Positions 51,545 to 60,533 are shown, counted from the first letter of the stretch. The stretch: DNA of 64,000 nucleotides from Nocardioides sp. Iso805N (GCF_000364605.1 NZ_KB822577.1:310001-374000); one strand, 5' to 3'. Made by a program: numbers and translations. Notes: a model not told the origin generated them from the letters alone.

Positions 51545-53280
51545 TGCGGGAGACCACCCAGCAAGCCATCGACGTGGGCGGCCGGAGGATCCTTGCCCTG
51601 AAGGACTTGGTCGTCCCGATGCGTGACGGCGTGGGCCTCGCTGGCGACGCCTACGCCGAGGACTTCACCACACCTCGCCCGGCGCTGGTCGCGCTGAGCC
51701 CCTATGGCAAGGAGCTGCAGGCGCTCGCGTTGACGATGCCGCCGCAGAAGCGCCCCTCGCCGATGTGGGACGGCTGCATCGAAGCCGGCGACATCGCCCG
51801 CGTCGTCGCCGAAGGCTACGTCCACGTCATCGGCGACCTGCGCGGATCGGGCTACTCCGAGGGCGAGCACATCGGCAACTACAACGCCGGCGGGGTGCCG
51901 CTGGGCCAGGACGCCTACGACTTCATCGAGTGGGTTGCGGCCCAGCCGTGGTGCGACGGCAACGTCGGCATGATCGGCATCTCCTACTTCGGCTCGATGC
52001 AGGTGCTGGCTGCCGCTGAGCGGCCCCCGTCGCTCAGGGCCATCTTCGTCTCCGGCGGTCACTACGACTTCTACGAGACCACGTACCACGGCGGCGTGAT
52101 GTGGCTGATGCCGCGTGCCGCGCGCGAGGGCCGCGGCGGCGACTCCGGCTGGGCGTTCACCGACGGCGTGAAGTCCCGCATGCTCGAGAGCCATGCGCCC
52201 GAGGAGATCGAGAAGCTCGTCGCCGAGCGGCTGACGGACCCCGACATCCAGGCCTGGCCGAACCTCTTCCACACGCTGCACTACCCGAAGAACCACGAGG
52301 CCTGGTTCGACATCGTGATGAACGACGTCGACGGCGCGTGGTACGAGGAGCGCAACCCGGTCAATCTGGCCACCAACATCGACATCCCGGTGTGGTTGCA
52401 GATCGACCAGGGCCGCGGGTGGACGATGGACGGCACCATCGAGTGCTTCAACCGCATCCCGGCGGCCAACAAGAAGCTCACCATCGGCCCCTACCCGCCG
52501 ATGCAGTCGCGCCCCTTCATCGAGGAGCACGACAAGATGTTCCGCTGGTACGACAAGTGGATCAAGGGCATCGACAACGGCGTCGACGAGGAGCCGGCCG
52601 TCTCCGTCTTCGTCGAGGGCACCCGGACCTACGTCGAAGGCGATGCCTTCCCGCCCAAGCCGGCCGAGTACCGCGAGCTCTACCTCCGCCCGCGCCGGAA
52701 GCTCTCCTTTGAACCCGAGACGATGGGCACGGAGTACGCCGCACCCGACGGCTTCTTCCAGGCGCCGCTCACGGTCACCGACCGGGTCGAGATCTTGTCG
52801 TGGTCGACCGAGGTGTTCGAGCGGCCGACGACCCTGATGGGCACCGGTGCGTTCCACCTGTTCGCCAGCATCGATCAGGACGACACCAACTGGATCATGC
52901 GGATGTGGGATGTGGCTCCCTCGGGGAAGCGACGGCTTGTGACGACCGCGTACCTGAAGGCGTCCATGCGGGAGTTGGACCTCGAGGAGTCGACACTCGG
53001 TTCACCGGTCCACCCTTTGACCCGCAAGGTGCCGGTGACCCCGGGCGCGATCGAAGAGTATGTGCTGCGGATCTACCCGATGGCCGCCACGATCCTGCCG
53101 GGTCACAAGGTGACCGTGGAGGTGAGCTGCGACGAGCCGCTGGTCGATGACCACAACTCGCTCCTCCCGCCTGATGCCTTCCACGTTCCAGTCGGTCGCC
53201 CGGTCACGCACACGATCTACCGCGACGCCCAGCACCCCTCGCGTCTGGTGCTGCCGTTCGCCACTGAGGTACGCGCCTGA
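51544..53280 (+). CDS. CocE/NonD-family hydrolase
   Basis: 578 residues. Nucleophile Ser147 in MIGISYFGS, N-terminal VPMRDGVGLAGDAY and HVIGDLRGSGYSEGE, then a cap domain and the C-terminal jelly-roll (LPPDAFHVPVGRPVTHTIYRD) typical of X-Pro dipeptidyl-peptidase/cocaine-esterase proteins. The later GRGWTMDG and YDKWIKGIDNG segments also fit. It cleaves acyl esters or amides. Last gene of the operon by position; starts at TGATG overlapping the MBL stop. Four hydrolases of four different folds in one operon is notable. Confidence 0.87.
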   Translation: MRETTQQAIDVGGRRILALKDLVVPMRDGVGLAGDAYAEDFTTPRPALVALSPYGKELQALALTMPPQKRPSPMWDGCIEAGDIARVVAEGYVHVIGDLRGSGYSEGEHIGNYNAGGVPLGQDAYDFIEWVAAQPWCDGNVGMIGISYFGSMQVLAAAERPPSLRAIFVSGGHYDFYETTYHGGVMWLMPRAAREGRGGDSGWAFTDGVKSRMLESHAPEEIEKLVAERLTDPDIQAWPNLFHTLHYPKNHEAWFDIVMNDVDGAWYEERNPVNLATNIDIPVWLQIDQGRGWTMDGTIECFNRIPAANKKLTIGPYPPMQSRPFIEEHDKMFRWYDKWIKGIDNGVDEEPAVSVFVEGTRTYVEGDAFPPKPAEYRELYLRPRRKLSFEPETMGTEYAAPDGFFQAPLTVTDRVEILSWSTEVFERPTTLMGTGAFHLFASIDQDDTNWIMRMWDVAPSGKRRLVTTAYLKASMRELDLEESTLGSPVHPLTRKVPVTPGAIEEYVLRIYPMAATILPGHKVTVEVSCDEPLVDDHNSLLPPDAFHVPVGRPVTHTIYRDAQHPSRLVLPFATEVRA

Positions 53281-53344
53281 TACAGACTCGCCTCGTCAAC
53301 GACGATCCGGGTGGACCGCCTCCTGCCGGGCGACTTGGTGCGCG

Positions 53345-54616
53345 TCAGTGCGTGGCGCTGCTGCGGTGCAGCCAGGCCAAGGCGCCCGCGACCAGGGCTC
53401 GGGTGCCGGTGTCGAGGGTGGGTTGGAGGACGGGCGCGAAGGTGGCGGAGTGGTTGACGGGGATGTCCTGGGAGATGCACCCCGCCTGCTCGGCGGTCCG
53501 GTACAGGTCGGGGTCGATGCCGCCGATGCCCCAATAGGTGTAGGGGGTGCCGAGTGCGCGCGGGATGTCGCTGAAGTCCTCGCTTGCGCTTTGCTGGGCG
53601 AGTTCGACGGCATGCTCGCCGAAGTGGGCGGCGAAGGCGGCCGCGACCCGGTCGGTGACAGTGGGGTCGTTGTCCGTGAGCGGGTAGCGGTCGAACAGCT
53701 CGAACTCGGGCTCCTGGGGTGAGCCGGACGCGATGCATTCGGCGCGGACGATCCGTTCGATCGCGGCCAGCACGGCGGTGCGGGTCTGCTCGTCGTAGGT
53801 GCGGACGTTGAGCTGGAGGACCGCTTGGTCGGGGATGACGTTGCTCTTGGTGCCGGCTTGGATGCTGCCGACGGTGAGGACGGCGGTGTCGCCTGGCGCT
53901 ACTTCGCGGGCGACGATGGTCTGCAGTCGCATGACGATGCTCGCGGCCAGCACGACCGGGTCGACGGACGCCTGCGGCATCGAGCCGTGGGCGCCGCGGC
54001 CGTGGAGAGTGACCTTCATGCTGTCCGCGGCCGATAGGACCGGTCCGGTGCGGGTGCCGACGGTGCCCGCGGGGAGGGGCAGCACGTGCTGGGCCATCCC
54101 CACATCAACCTTGCCCACCAGGTCGGCCAGGCCGTCGTCGAGCATTCCCCGTGCGCCGTCCGCGGTCTCCTCGGCGGGTTGGAACAGCGCGACCAGTGTG
54201 CCTGACCAGGCCGCTGGGGCGCGGGCGAGGAGGGTGGTGGCTCCGAGTAGGCAGGTGACGTGCACGTCGTGGCCACACGCGTGCATCACCGGCGTGCCGT
54301 CTGACGTGGTCTGGTTGCTGGCGTAGGGAAGGCCGGTCTGTTCGCGCACGGGGAGTGCGTCCATGTCGGCACGCAGCAGGATCGTGGGGCCCTCGCCGTG
54401 GCGCAGGATCCCGACGACGCCGGTGCCACCGATGCCTTCGTGGACCTCGAGACCGGCCTCCCGCAAGCGTGCAGCGACGTTGCTCGCCGTGCGATTTTCC
54501 TGGTGGGGAAGCTCGGGATGGGCGTGCAGGTCGCGGTAGAACTCCTCCTGCCAGCCGCGGACGGATGCGAGGCCGTCTGGGCCGTCGAGGACGTTGGTGG
54601 CTGCTTCGTGGGCCAT
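53345..54616 (-). CDS. M20-family amidohydrolase
   Basis: 423 residues. M20D layout: HAHPELPHQENRTAS near 31, metal motif TILLRADMDALPV near 83-95 (Asp), MHACGHDVHVTCLLG (His), ALFQPAEETADG (Glu) and the dimerisation domain GRGAHGSMPQASVDPV, with the last ligand in VNHSATFAPV. Homologues deacylate N-acyl amino acids or indole conjugates. ATG at 54616 without an obvious strong ribosome site. Stands between two operons on the minus strand, 64 bases past the CocE stop (convergent). Substrate unknown. Confidence 0.9.
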   Translation of the reverse strand: MAHEAATNVLDGPDGLASVRGWQEEFYRDLHAHPELPHQENRTASNVAARLREAGLEVHEGIGGTGVVGILRHGEGPTILLRADMDALPVREQTGLPYASNQTTSDGTPVMHACGHDVHVTCLLGATTLLARAPAAWSGTLVALFQPAEETADGARGMLDDGLADLVGKVDVGMAQHVLPLPAGTVGTRTGPVLSAADSMKVTLHGRGAHGSMPQASVDPVVLAASIVMRLQTIVAREVAPGDTAVLTVGSIQAGTKSNVIPDQAVLQLNVRTYDEQTRTAVLAAIERIVRAECIASGSPQEPEFELFDRYPLTDNDPTVTDRVAAAFAAHFGEHAVELAQQSASEDFSDIPRALGTPYTYWGIGGIDPDLYRTAEQAGCISQDIPVNHSATFAPVLQPTLDTGTRALVAGALAWLHRSSATH

Positions 54617-54654
54617 GACGCCATCATGCTCCCGGTCTGGCTGATCGGCCTCGG

Positions 54655-55272
54655 CTAGCGGGGTTTCGGGGCGTCTACGTCGAAGTGCACGCCGTACATG
54701 CGGATGAGGAAGCAGAGCACCGCACCGGCGACCGCGGAGGGGAGGTCGGCGACGCCGATGCGGTCACCCGCGACCGCGATCAGGGCGCCCGCCAGTGCTG
54801 GGATCGCGTACAGCCCGCTGGTCAGCACCGAGGGGATCTCGCGAATCAGCACGTCGCGCAGTGTTCCGCCTCCCACGGCGGTGATCGCTCCGAGGATGAC
54901 CGCCTGGCCGAACCCGGAGCCGAGTTCGAGGCCCTTGAGGGCGCCGCTGACGGCGAACAGGCTGAGACCGGCCGCGTCCAGCACCAGGATGGGGATCGCG
55001 AGCCGGTCCAGCCTTCGGCCGGCCACGAAGGCCACCAGGCTGCCGCCGGCCGCGATGGCCAGGTAGCGCCAATCTTGGAACGTGGCCGGTGGCAGTGCTC
55101 CCAGCAGGGTGTCACGCACGATCCCGCCACCGAGTGCTGTGAACATGCCCAGTGTGATCACGCCGACGATGTCGAGGCGCGCGATCCGGGTCGCGGTCAG
55201 TGCGCCGTTGAGCGCGAACGCGAACGTGCCGGTCAGGTCCAGGACCAAGTAGGTCGGTGACGAGGTGTCCAT
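54655..55272 (-). CDS. YicG/TRIC-type membrane protein
   Basis: 205 residues with six to seven membrane helices in two similar halves. The conserved motifs are LNGALTATRIARLDIVGVI with ALGGGIVRDTLLG in the first half and AVSGALKGLELGSG with AVGGGTLRDVLIREIP in the second; this duplicated GGG-x2-RD pattern is the UPF0126/TRIC signature. Prokaryotic TRIC proteins are cation channels; the role here is unknown. ATG 55272 is chosen because homology starts there (DTSSPTYLVLDLTG). 38 bases before the M20 gene. Confidence 0.85.
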   Translation of the reverse strand: MDTSSPTYLVLDLTGTFAFALNGALTATRIARLDIVGVITLGMFTALGGGIVRDTLLGALPPATFQDWRYLAIAAGGSLVAFVAGRRLDRLAIPILVLDAAGLSLFAVSGALKGLELGSGFGQAVILGAITAVGGGTLRDVLIREIPSVLTSGLYAIPALAGALIAVAGDRIGVADLPSAVAGAVLCFLIRMYGVHFDVDAPKPR

Positions 55273-55378
55273 GAACAACCTGTCTACCTCGCAGTGAGCC
55301 GTTCCCGCTGCCGCCGGCGGACGCGGACCGTGCACTACCGTGCCGGGTCTTGTGGAGGAGCCCGACCCGCGGGTGTGG
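55273..55378 (-). other. Short gap downstream of the flavoprotein operon
   Basis: 106 bases; CGGGTC and GACCCG can pair with a 14-base loop. No gene and no T-run are seen, so any terminator here is weak. Confidence 0.3.
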
Positions 55379-56725
55379 CTAACTTCCTAGCGAGGTGCCG
55401 ATGATCCAGCCCATGCCCAGCGCGGAGAGCAGCCCATTGCCCGACAGATAGCCGTCGGAGGTCGGGCCTGCGAGGCCGCAGGCGGTGCCACCGCCGGCGT
55501 ACAGCCCCGCGATCGGTGCGGCATGCGAATCGAGCACGTGCCCGGCCGGATCGATGACCAGTCCGCCCTGGGTGGTGAGGAGGCCGTGGGTCACCCAGGC
55601 GAGGTGATACGGCGCCATCAGTTGCCGCCGGCCGGGCATCGGGGTCAGGGCCCGACCGGTGGCCTCGACGTCGAGGCTGAGCGCCGAGGCGAGCTCCTCG
55701 GGCGTCGCCAGGTCGCGGACTCCGCCGGACGCGAGAGTCTCGCGCATCATCTCCGACTCGCGGGTGGCTGCCATCGCGGTGTCGTCCCAGATCATCGCGG
55801 CCCGCTCGCCGGGCTGTTGCTGGAGGACTCCGGCCATGCCGGAATAGCCCTTGGACTCCTCGTCCACGAACCGCTCGCCGGCAGTGTTGACCAGCACAGC
55901 CCCGTTGAACGGCAGGGCCGGAGAGACCCGGGTGCCGCGGTCCACCACGACGAGTCCCGACCGCAGCCCGGCGCCCATGTTGCGCAGCTGCGCACCCAAG
56001 CCGGTCGCCCAGGCGAGGGCGTCGCCCGTGGAGGTGGCGACGCCGCCGTAGAACGGCTGGCCGAGATGTGCCAAGTGTTCTTCGGTCAGTGCGGAGTGGG
56101 CCGCGAAGCCGTCCGAGGCGAGCACCACGTGCGTGGCGCGGATCCGCTGGACGGCGCCGTTCTGGGCCACCTCGACTCCGACGACGCGGCAGCCGGCTGC
56201 GGAACGGTCGGGCTCGGACACCAGTCCGACCACGGGTGCCTCGTCCACGAACACCACGCCTGGGCGTTGGTCGAGCAGCCCATGCAGGTGCCGCATCAGC
56301 CGACCCCCGCCTTGACGGCCTACGTCGGTGTGGAGCCGGGGCACCGACATCCCGGCGCGCGGCATGTCGGTGCCGAGTTCGATCGGATACCCGGAGTCGG
56401 CGACCCACTCGACCAACGCCGGGGCCACCGCGCACAGCGCCTCCACGACCGGTCGCCACTCCTCGTCGCCGCTGGCCCGCAGGATGTCGTCGGCGTACCG
56501 CTGCGGCGAGTCGTCGATGCCCACCGCCCGTTGGAATCGGGTGCCTCCGGCACCCAGCGATCCCGATGAGATGGCGGCGTTGCAGCCCTCTCGCGTCGAC
56601 TTCTCGAAGACCGCGATCACCAGGTCGTCGCGCTCGGCAGCCCGCAGCGCGGTCATGATGCCGCAGGCACCGCCGCCGACGATTGCGACGTCGACCTCAC
56701 CGTCCCAGGGCAGCCCGGCGCTCAT
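55379..56725 (-). CDS. FAD-dependent dehydrogenase-like protein, paralogue 3
   Basis: 448 residues of the fumarate-reductase/3-ketosteroid-dehydrogenase flavoprotein group. FAD motif VDVAIVGGGACGIMTALRA at 11-29, substrate-domain features EERFVDEE-type seen as NTAGERFVDEESKGY, THGLLTTQGGLVIDPAGHVLD and end motif GLYAGGGTACGLAGPTSDGYLSGNG. The last gene of the seven-gene operon; ATG inside the racemase-like stop (ATGA, 56722-56725). Probably desaturates or reduces a carbonyl or carboxyl compound; acceptor unknown. Shares fold but little sequence identity with the paralogues at 57522 and 60530. Confidence 0.8.
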   Translation of the reverse strand: MSAGLPWDGEVDVAIVGGGACGIMTALRAAERDDLVIAVFEKSTREGCNAAISSGSLGAGGTRFQRAVGIDDSPQRYADDILRASGDEEWRPVVEALCAVAPALVEWVADSGYPIELGTDMPRAGMSVPRLHTDVGRQGGGRLMRHLHGLLDQRPGVVFVDEAPVVGLVSEPDRSAAGCRVVGVEVAQNGAVQRIRATHVVLASDGFAAHSALTEEHLAHLGQPFYGGVATSTGDALAWATGLGAQLRNMGAGLRSGLVVVDRGTRVSPALPFNGAVLVNTAGERFVDEESKGYSGMAGVLQQQPGERAAMIWDDTAMAATRESEMMRETLASGGVRDLATPEELASALSLDVEATGRALTPMPGRRQLMAPYHLAWVTHGLLTTQGGLVIDPAGHVLDSHAAPIAGLYAGGGTACGLAGPTSDGYLSGNGLLSALGMGWIIGTSLGS

Positions 56726-57525
56726 GCCAGCGCCGCCGAGACGCCGTAGAACGCGCGAGCCGCGTCGACGAGCGCGCGCGGCGGGGTTGCGCCGAAGAAG
56801 CCCGCGCGGTGTGGCCGCAGCCCGGAGCCGGCATATTGCGCCGCCCGCATCTCGGCGGTGCGGATACAGGTGCCGAGCGAGTCGAGGACCGGTACGTCAT
56901 CGACTCGCGCGATGCCCCGGTCGGCCAGGAACACGTTGAGCGGCCCCTCCCCGGGCACGATGACGTTGGCCCCGGCGGCGATCGCGGTGCGCGCGGCCCG
57001 CTCGAAGGCCTCGATCAGCGGTACCGGGTCGGCGTAGGCAGCCATCACGTCGTGGAAGGCGGCCTCCACCTGCACGATGGGGCCGAGCAGCGCATCGAGT
57101 CGGTAACTCCGAGCGTTGTGGCGCAGCTGTGGCTCCAGGGCGGCGATGAAGTTGACGATGCCGACGCGGTCGCCGAGCGCGGCGGCGGCGAGCAGCGAGG
57201 TGTGCCCGACGGTGACGACCGGGATGTCGACCAGCGTCTTGATCTCCTCGTAGCCGGTGTCGGGGATCGTCGCGATGAAGTACGCGTCGTAGCCCTGGTC
57301 CTGCGCGCGCAGCGCCCCCTCGACGAACTGCTCGCGGTGCAGCCCGGAGAGGTAGGCGTACCCGATATGCGTGCCCGGGTAGTCGGAGGGATAGGTCCCG
57401 GGCCGCATCCCGTGAAGGTCGATCGTGGTGCCCGGCTGAGCTTGAGACTGCAGGTGGCGGGCGAGCGCATCACGGTAGTGCGGGACGTCGTCGAGGACGG
57501 TGAAGCTCTGGTGCCAGATCCTCAT
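56722..57525 (-). CDS. Asp/Glu/hydantoin-racemase-like protein without catalytic Cys
   Basis: 267 residues with the two-domain racemase fold: MRIWHQSFTVLDDVPHY at the start, YDAYFIATIPDTGYEEIKTLVDIPVVTVG in the first half (the latter a signature of this family) and ANVIVPGEGPLNVFLADRG in the second. The two catalytic cysteines of hydantoin/aspartate racemases and maleate isomerase are missing: the first site reads IATIPDT, and Glu193 (PGEGP) stands at the second. So it is unlikely to be a racemase by the two-base Cys mechanism. Overlaps both neighbours by ATGA. Possibly a decarboxylase-like or lyase use of the fold; unknown. Confidence 0.78.
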   Translation of the reverse strand: MRIWHQSFTVLDDVPHYRDALARHLQSQAQPGTTIDLHGMRPGTYPSDYPGTHIGYAYLSGLHREQFVEGALRAQDQGYDAYFIATIPDTGYEEIKTLVDIPVVTVGHTSLLAAAALGDRVGIVNFIAALEPQLRHNARSYRLDALLGPIVQVEAAFHDVMAAYADPVPLIEAFERAARTAIAAGANVIVPGEGPLNVFLADRGIARVDDVPVLDSLGTCIRTAEMRAAQYAGSGLRPHRAGFFGATPPRALVDAARAFYGVSAALA

Positions 57526-58988
57526 CGGGCCGCCGCCTTCGGGCCTTCGGCGCGGGCGGCGTTGGTGCCGCAGATCCGGCCGAAGGTCGCCCCGCGCAGC
57601 ACCGACGTGGAGCCGGTGTAGTTGGAGTAGTAGAGGCCGGTGATCTCGCCGGCGGCGTACAGGCCCGTCATGGGGTTGCCGTCCCGGTCGACCACCTCGC
57701 CGTCGGCGGTGGTCTTCAGCCCGCCGAAGGTGAACACGTTCGCGGCCATGATCGGGTAGGCGACGAACGGCCCCTGCCCGAGCGGCAGCGACCAGTTCGA
57801 CTTGGCCGGAGTCACGCCAGTGGTGGCCAGGCCGTCGGGCACCAGCGGGTCGTAGCCGTCGCGGGGCGGGCAGGCGGCGTTGTACGCCGCGACGGTCGCC
57901 TCGACCGCACCGACCGGGAGCCCCAGCTTCGCCGCGAGCTCGCCGACGGTGGCACCGGTGACCGGAGCGATGTCGGTGCGGACGCCGGCCATGATGTTGG
58001 GTACGGCGAGGCCCTGCTGGTCGAGGAACACCCACGCGATGCCCTCGGTCTGGGCCTGGATGGTGCGGGTGGTGCGCTCGTACCAGGCGTCGACGGTGCC
58101 GCGAGCCTCGTCGACGAAGCGCTCACCCTCCTTGTTCACCAGCAGGCCGTAGGGGAAGCAGAAGATCGCCGCCTCAGCCTCGCCGGAGCGCGGGTCGACC
58201 GGCTCGGCGTGGAAGAGCGAGAAGTTGCCGGCCGTGGCGGCCCCGAGGGCGAGCGCCATCTCCAGGCCCTCACCCTTGTTGTAGTTGCCTCCGCGGGCCA
58301 CCGGGCGACATGTCATCGCCTTGTCGCCGTGGTAGCGGGCCATCAGCTCGCTGTTGCCCTGGTAGCCGCCGCTGGCCAGCACGGCCCGGCCGCGGAACTC
58401 GGCGGCTCCTGCCGGGGTGTGGGCGAAGACTCCGTCGATGCCGTGCTCGTTGAAGAGCAGCCGGCGGGCGGTGGTCTCGAACGAGAAGTCGACACCGAGG
58501 CCGCGGGCGGCCTTGCCCATCGTCTCCACGATCGCGAGGCCGCCACCGACGGGTGCCATCCGGGTGGTCGACTGCGTCAGGAACGGTGTCGGGACGAAGT
58601 CGAACCGGACGCCGTGGGAGGCCAGCCAGGCCAGGGCGTGCGGGGCGTTCTCGGACAGGGCGGCCACGTAGTCGGGGTTGACCGTGTGTGTGGCGCGGTA
58701 GAGCGCGCTCTGCTTCGCGAACGGGTGGACGGCGTCGGCGACGAGGTACGGGTCGGGGTGGCCCTGGAAGTCGTCGACGAGGACGTCCTCGAAGCCGTCG
58801 GCGACCTGGTCGAGCGACTTCATCCGCAAGAAGGCCTCGGTGTAACGGGTGTTGCCGCCGGTCTCCGCCTCGGTCGAGCGCTCGAGCAGCACCACCCGGG
58901 CGCCGGCCTCGGCAGCCGAGCAGGCTGCCGACAGTCCGGCGACACCGCCGCCGACGACGACGACGTCGTAGCTGTGGATCGTGGTCAT
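57522..58988 (-). CDS. FAD-dependent dehydrogenase-like protein, paralogue 2
   Basis: 488 residues, same superfamily, closest in motifs to tricarballylate dehydrogenase TcuA. FAD motif DVVVVGGGVAGLSAACSAAE near 8-27, ERSTEAETGGNTRYTEAFLR near 38, RFVDEARGTVDAWYERTTRTI, and end TFGGLKTTADGEVVDRDGNP with GLYAAGEITGLYYSNYTGST. Overlaps the racemase-like ATG (ATGA at 57522). ATG 58988, 23 bases after the isochorismatase-like stop. Would oxidise a carboxylic acid to an unsaturated one; substrate not known. Confidence 0.82.
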   Translation of the reverse strand: MTTIHSYDVVVVGGGVAGLSAACSAAEAGARVVLLERSTEAETGGNTRYTEAFLRMKSLDQVADGFEDVLVDDFQGHPDPYLVADAVHPFAKQSALYRATHTVNPDYVAALSENAPHALAWLASHGVRFDFVPTPFLTQSTTRMAPVGGGLAIVETMGKAARGLGVDFSFETTARRLLFNEHGIDGVFAHTPAGAAEFRGRAVLASGGYQGNSELMARYHGDKAMTCRPVARGGNYNKGEGLEMALALGAATAGNFSLFHAEPVDPRSGEAEAAIFCFPYGLLVNKEGERFVDEARGTVDAWYERTTRTIQAQTEGIAWVFLDQQGLAVPNIMAGVRTDIAPVTGATVGELAAKLGLPVGAVEATVAAYNAACPPRDGYDPLVPDGLATTGVTPAKSNWSLPLGQGPFVAYPIMAANVFTFGGLKTTADGEVVDRDGNPMTGLYAAGEITGLYYSNYTGSTSVLRGATFGRICGTNAARAEGPKAAAR

Positions 58989-59011
58989 GGGGGGTCCTCT
59001 CTCGGATCCGG

Positions 59012-59596
59012 TCAGAAGGTGAGCTCGGCGGCGGTGGTGACGGTGCCGAACAGCGGCAGCACCTTCTCCATCGCGAACGAGTGGAGCTCGGGGGCGAAGG
59101 AGGCGCACATGTCCTCGACGATGGTCACCTGCAGGCCGGAGTCGGAGGCGTGCCGTGCGGCGGACTCGACGACGAGGTTGGTCGCGACCCCGCCCAGGAC
59201 CACCTCGGTGATGCCCTCGGCCGCGAGCATCTCGCGCAGCGCGGTGCCGATGAACGGGTTGACGCAACCCTTGTCGACGACCGGCTCGCCCTCGATCGGA
59301 GCCAGTGCCTTGACGATCTGGGCCTCCGGTGAGTCGGCGAGCATGACGCGGTTGTTCTCGTACGGGTCGAACCGGGCGAGCCGGTTGGTGCGCAGCTTGT
59401 AGGAGGGGTCGAACGCGAGTCGCACGTGCACGACCAGAGCCCTGGCCGCACGGGCCGCTTCCAGCACCCGCTCGGCGGTGGCAAGGACATCACGCTCGGC
59501 GATCTGGGCCTGCAGCGGCGGCGCCTTCAGATGCGGCCCCTCCTCGCACAGCGCGACCTGGTAGTCGAGCATCAGCAGGGCCTTGGTGGAGGTCAT
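59012..59596 (-). CDS. Isochorismatase-fold protein lacking the nucleophile Cys
   Basis: 194 residues. The fold signatures ALLMLDYQVALCEEG (Asp11), VVDKGCVNPF (Lys109) and LGGVATNLVVESAARHASD are present, but the Cys nucleophile expected after TN-x is Val142. Asp and Lys of the triad are retained. Family enzymes hydrolyse amides (nicotinamide, maleamate, N-carbamoyl compounds) through that Cys, so a hydrolase by the usual route is unlikely unless Cys111 substitutes. ATG 59596. Within the flavoprotein operon; downstream of the tandem palindromes. Confidence 0.8.
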   Translation of the reverse strand: MTSTKALLMLDYQVALCEEGPHLKAPPLQAQIAERDVLATAERVLEAARAARALVVHVRLAFDPSYKLRTNRLARFDPYENNRVMLADSPEAQIVKALAPIEGEPVVDKGCVNPFIGTALREMLAAEGITEVVLGGVATNLVVESAARHASDSGLQVTIVEDMCASFAPELHSFAMEKVLPLFGTVTTAAELTF

Positions 59597-59623
59597 GGTC
59601 AGTCAGTCCTTCGTGGGTCCGGT

Positions 59624-59733
59624 CGCCGAGTCGGCGCATGTTGTGTCGGAATGAGCGCCGAGTCGGTGTATCTCTTGCGCGAAGTCGCGCCGACTCGGCG
59701 TGATGGGGGAGCGACGTTGCGCGCGAGTCGGCG
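59624..59733. repeat. Four near-palindromic CGCCGAGTCGGCG units at 32-34-base spacing
   Basis: Units at 59624-59636 (CGCCGAGTCGGCG), 59656-59668 (CGCCGAGTCGGTG), 59688-59700 (CGCCGACTCGGCG) and 59722-59733 (CGCGAGTCGGCG). Start-to-start distances are 32, 32 and 34 bases. They fill the gap between the SDR stop and the isochorismatase-like start. Possible operator array or REP-like RNA stabiliser; not a CRISPR. Confidence 0.6.
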
Positions 59734-59735
59734 CG

Positions 59736-60533
59736 TCACCAGGCGGACCAGCCGCCGTCGACGTACAGCACCTGGCCGGTGACGTACGAGGAGGCGGGGC
59801 TGGCGAGGAAGAGCAGCGGGCCGGTGAAGTCGGCGGCCGGATCGCCGAGGCGACCGAGCATGGTGCGTTGAGCGAACCACTCGAGGCGGTCCGGCTGGTC
59901 GGCGAGCGCCGCTGTCATCTTGGTCGGGTAGAAGACCCCCGGTGCCAGGCAGTTAACCGTGATTCCCTCGGGTCCGAGCTCGCTCGCCAGCGCCCGGGTG
60001 ACGTTGACGACGCCAGCCTTGGAGGCGTAGTACGCCGACTCGGGCACGGGGCCGACGCGCTCGGCGTACACGGTGGTGAGGTTGACGATCCGCCCGCGAG
60101 ATCCGTCCAGGCGCGGCTCGTTGCGGGTCATCGCGATGCCGGCCTGGCGCGCGACCAGCCAGCAGCCGGTCATGTTGACCCGGACCACCCGCTCGAACTC
60201 CGCCAGCGAGGTCTGGTCGTACTCGCGACGGAGCATGACGCCGGCGCAGTTGGCGACCACGTCGATGCGGCCGTGTATCTCGAGCACCTGCTCGAAGAGT
60301 GCGGCGACCGATGCCTCATCGGTGACGTCGACCTCGTGCGTGCTCACGACCTCGTCTGCGCCGCGGAGGGCGGCCGCGGTGGCCTCGACGTCGTCCTTGC
60401 GCGTGGCGAGGTCCGCGATCGCGACGGTGGCGCCGTGCCGGGACAGCGCCTCGGCGCCTTCGGCTCCCAGGCCGCCCGCGCCGGCGCCGATGACGAGCGC
60501 CACCTGGCCGGTCAGGTCGAACAACGGTGTCAC
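59736..60533 (-). CDS. SDR-family dehydrogenase
   Basis: 265 residues, classical SDR: TGQVALVIGAGAGGLGAEGAE (GxxxGxG variant) at 7-27, NCAGVMLR (NxAG), catalytic Ser/Tyr/Lys with VNLTTVYAERVG and SAYYASKAGVV, and end GGWSAW. It reduces or oxidises a hydroxyl/keto group with NAD(P). GTG at 60533 overlaps the flavoprotein stop (GTGA); a GTG one codon earlier is equally possible. Third gene of the operon. Confidence 0.88.
   Translation of the reverse strand: MTPLFDLTGQVALVIGAGAGGLGAEGAEALSRHGATVAIADLATRKDDVEATAAALRGADEVVSTHEVDVTDEASVAALFEQVLEIHGRIDVVANCAGVMLRREYDQTSLAEFERVVRVNMTGCWLVARQAGIAMTRNEPRLDGSRGRIVNLTTVYAERVGPVPESAYYASKAGVVNVTRALASELGPEGITVNCLAPGVFYPTKMTAALADQPDRLEWFAQRTMLGRLGDPAADFTGPLLFLASPASSYVTGQVLYVDGGWSAW

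Noticed and set aside
59624..59733. Repeat array considered as a CRISPR
   Set aside because: Only four 13-base imperfect units with about 19-base gaps, no cas genes, and units are near-palindromic.
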